Shown here piece after piece: positions 13,816 through 14,883 of a stretch of DNA of 14,883 bases. The translations under genes were made by a program, and so were the position numbers. Below the pieces are notes generated by a model. It had not been told where the DNA came from. It worked only from the letters and a program-made list of their open reading frames with translations, and ran no database searches. The stretch comes from JBGSOW01 sp041738875 (lineage in GTDB: Bacteria; Patescibacteriota; Dojkabacteria; CALFHW01). The stretch spans positions 1 through 14,883 of the forward strand of contig JBGSOW010000020.1 of NCBI GenBank assembly GCA_041738875.1, written 5' to 3'. The first letter of the stretch is position 1. Every line of letters starts with the position of its first letter.

Positions 13816-14115
13816 ATGAGAAGACCAGGTGAATCACCAGTAAGAATAGAGCACCGTAATATAGGCATAGGTACAGGTATAGGTAAATATCAATATCCAA
13901 CAATTACCGTACGTACGTTAAATCGAAGGACGAAAGCAGTCATAGATGAGACTAATTACTGGCCTGAGATTATTATCAAATACCACTATACACCAGTAGC
14001 CGTCATTTTAAGCATAGATAGATTTAAGCAACTCATTCGACAAAGAGATATGTTATTGCAAGACTTCATCGAAGAAGAAAATCGCATCATGGGCATCAGC
14101 CCAGTTGAATTTTAG
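13816..14115 (+). CDS. Phd/YefM-like antitoxin, no partner toxin seen
   Basis: A 99-residue protein. The part from TITVRTLNRRTKAVIDE to YTPVAVILSIDRFKQLI (about 29-75) follows the Phd/YefM antitoxin fold: an N-terminal strand, a helix carrying the DNA-contact residues, then the conserved PVAVLVS-like strand and helix. The helical tail QRDMLLQDFIEEENRIM (about 76-92) would be the toxin-wrapping segment. Such proteins neutralise a toxin and repress their own operon. Here the next gene is convergent and unrelated and no toxin ORF lies on either side, so it appears orphan. Residues 1-28 (many Gly, Ile and Arg) are an unusual N-terminal extension. A hairpin of TCTAA repeats lies just upstream, and TAGAAT at 13801-13806 is a possible -10 box. 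Confidence 0.6.
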   Translation: MRRPGESPVRIEHRNIGIGTGIGKYQYPTITVRTLNRRTKAVIDETNYWPEIIIKYHYTPVAVILSIDRFKQLIRQRDMLLQDFIEEENRIMGISPVEF

Positions 14116-14153
14116 GCCATACGTGACATATGCAAACTGATTATTCTCGGAAA

Positions 14154-14867
14154 TTAGATCAGGCCATATTTTTGTATATCCACCCAATTTCTTTCTAGAA
14201 TATTTAAGAACATCCTAATCGTGAGTTCGATAAAAGTGGAATGTACTGGCAAACCATGAGTCTCTAACAAAGTAGATGTTGTATCCGTTTTAGAAAGAAA
14301 ACCTGGACATCCTAGATCTGGCCGTCCAGTTCCATCTTTTTGCTTTCGTATATGCATTTCTTTCAGACCCCTCAAATAACGACCAGAATTATCTCTCCCA
14401 TTTTCAAGAACTAATTTCATCATGATTCTCCTACGCTTACTCCTTGAATCAATCCCCATTACTCCTTGATTCAGTATTCTTCCCAAATCAACATCTTCCC
14501 CTGTCGATAATCTATATAAACTAGTAATGGATGGAAATACTGTAGTTAATTCAACTTGCCAACCCTCAAGTTCGTCTAATACATGTACGTGATCACTTAT
14601 ATATCCACTAGGCATATCGACGGATTGGATAAATTTCCTTAACATCGATGCTGTAGCTTCCTCAGTTGTATCAGTAAATTCTTGGATAATACTACTCACA
14701 AATTCTTTTCTGGATGAATACTCGTCGAGTTTTTTTCTCAAAAGTATTATTAATTCAGTATCAGATAGACAGCATAAATAATTTTTTTGTAATTGAAAAC
14801 CATATTTATCAGATGCAGAAATAGCAGCATCAATATTTTTGCCACTTAAATACTGTGAATTAGCCAT
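14154..14867 (-). CDS. Unrecognised 237-residue protein
   Basis: A long complete reading frame with ordinary composition and no membrane segment or signal peptide, so probably a soluble cytoplasmic protein. I do not recognise the family. Visible traits are a helical first half with many charged residues (LRKKLDEYSSRKEF, TEEATASMLRKFIQS), a basic patch SRSKRRRIMMK near 140-150, a GTGRPDLGCPGF motif near 180-192, and a helical end TFIELTIRMFLNILERNW. The basic patch could contact nucleic acid but nothing proves it. The gene converges on the antitoxin gene, with 38 bp between stop codons and no clear terminator. The ATG at 14867 is the only good start before the window ends at 14883. Confidence 0.65.
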   Translation of the reverse strand: MANSQYLSGKNIDAAISASDKYGFQLQKNYLCCLSDTELIILLRKKLDEYSSRKEFVSSIIQEFTDTTEEATASMLRKFIQSVDMPSGYISDHVHVLDELEGWQVELTTVFPSITSLYRLSTGEDVDLGRILNQGVMGIDSRSKRRRIMMKLVLENGRDNSGRYLRGLKEMHIRKQKDGTGRPDLGCPGFLSKTDTTSTLLETHGLPVHSTFIELTIRMFLNILERNWVDIQKYGLI

Positions 14868-14883
14868 TACTAATCCCGAACGC

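Noticed and set aside
14114..14168. Direct repeat AGGCCATA at 14114 and 14161
   Set aside because: Eight bases is within chance, and both copies overlap gene ends; not treated as a target-site duplication.

Overview
The window is low-GC bacterial DNA (roughly 35% GC by eye) with tightly packed genes, standard stop codons and almost no Shine-Dalgarno sequences. At five genes (ydfG-like 4599, AEC carrier 5555, FkbM 7152, tyrS 11093 and possibly RhuM 9638) a sigma70-type -10 box lies about 5-11 nt before the start codon, which implies leaderless or nearly leaderless mRNAs. With the small gap-poor layout and an unusual two-domain tyrosyl-tRNA synthetase, this suggests a small-genome lineage such as the Patescibacteria/CPR. 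No marker gene in the window proves that placement.

Region 1 (1-500) is a breakpoint. A 5' fragment of typA/bipA on the minus strand stops at 123, and the 122 bases beyond it are unrelated and carry the only strong Shine-Dalgarno in the window. A good promoter then drives an unrecognised 498-residue protein ending in about six HEAT-like helical repeats (502-1998).

Region 2 (2038-8447) is a metabolic and envelope block. On the minus strand run an exporter-type ABC permease and ATPase (overlapping genes), a YdfG-like short-chain dehydrogenase and a ChbG/YdjC-family deacetylase. Divergent from them is an AEC-family carrier. Next come a CYTH-domain triphosphate-binding protein, an FkbM methyltransferase and a GNAT acetyltransferase. 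Apart from the ABC pair the genes look independent, several with their own promoter.

Region 3 (8631-10971) holds a RhuM-family protein, tRNA-Ser(UGA) with encoded CCA, and a phosphoribosyltransferase-like protein of unknown substrate with an acidic tract encoded by a hexanucleotide microsatellite.

Region 4 (11093-13136) holds a YbaK-like aminoacyl-tRNA deacylase domain fused in front of a complete tyrosyl-tRNA synthetase, followed by a small single-span membrane protein.

Region 5 (13137-14883) is accessory in character: 679 bp without a convincing gene but with tandem repeats, palindromic GTCTGAC motifs and a strong hairpin, then an apparently orphan Phd/YefM-like antitoxin and an unrecognised 237-residue protein. 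The best leads are the YbaK-TyrRS fusion, the repeat-rich region feeding the orphan antitoxin, the HEAT-repeat protein beside the broken typA, and leaderless expression.
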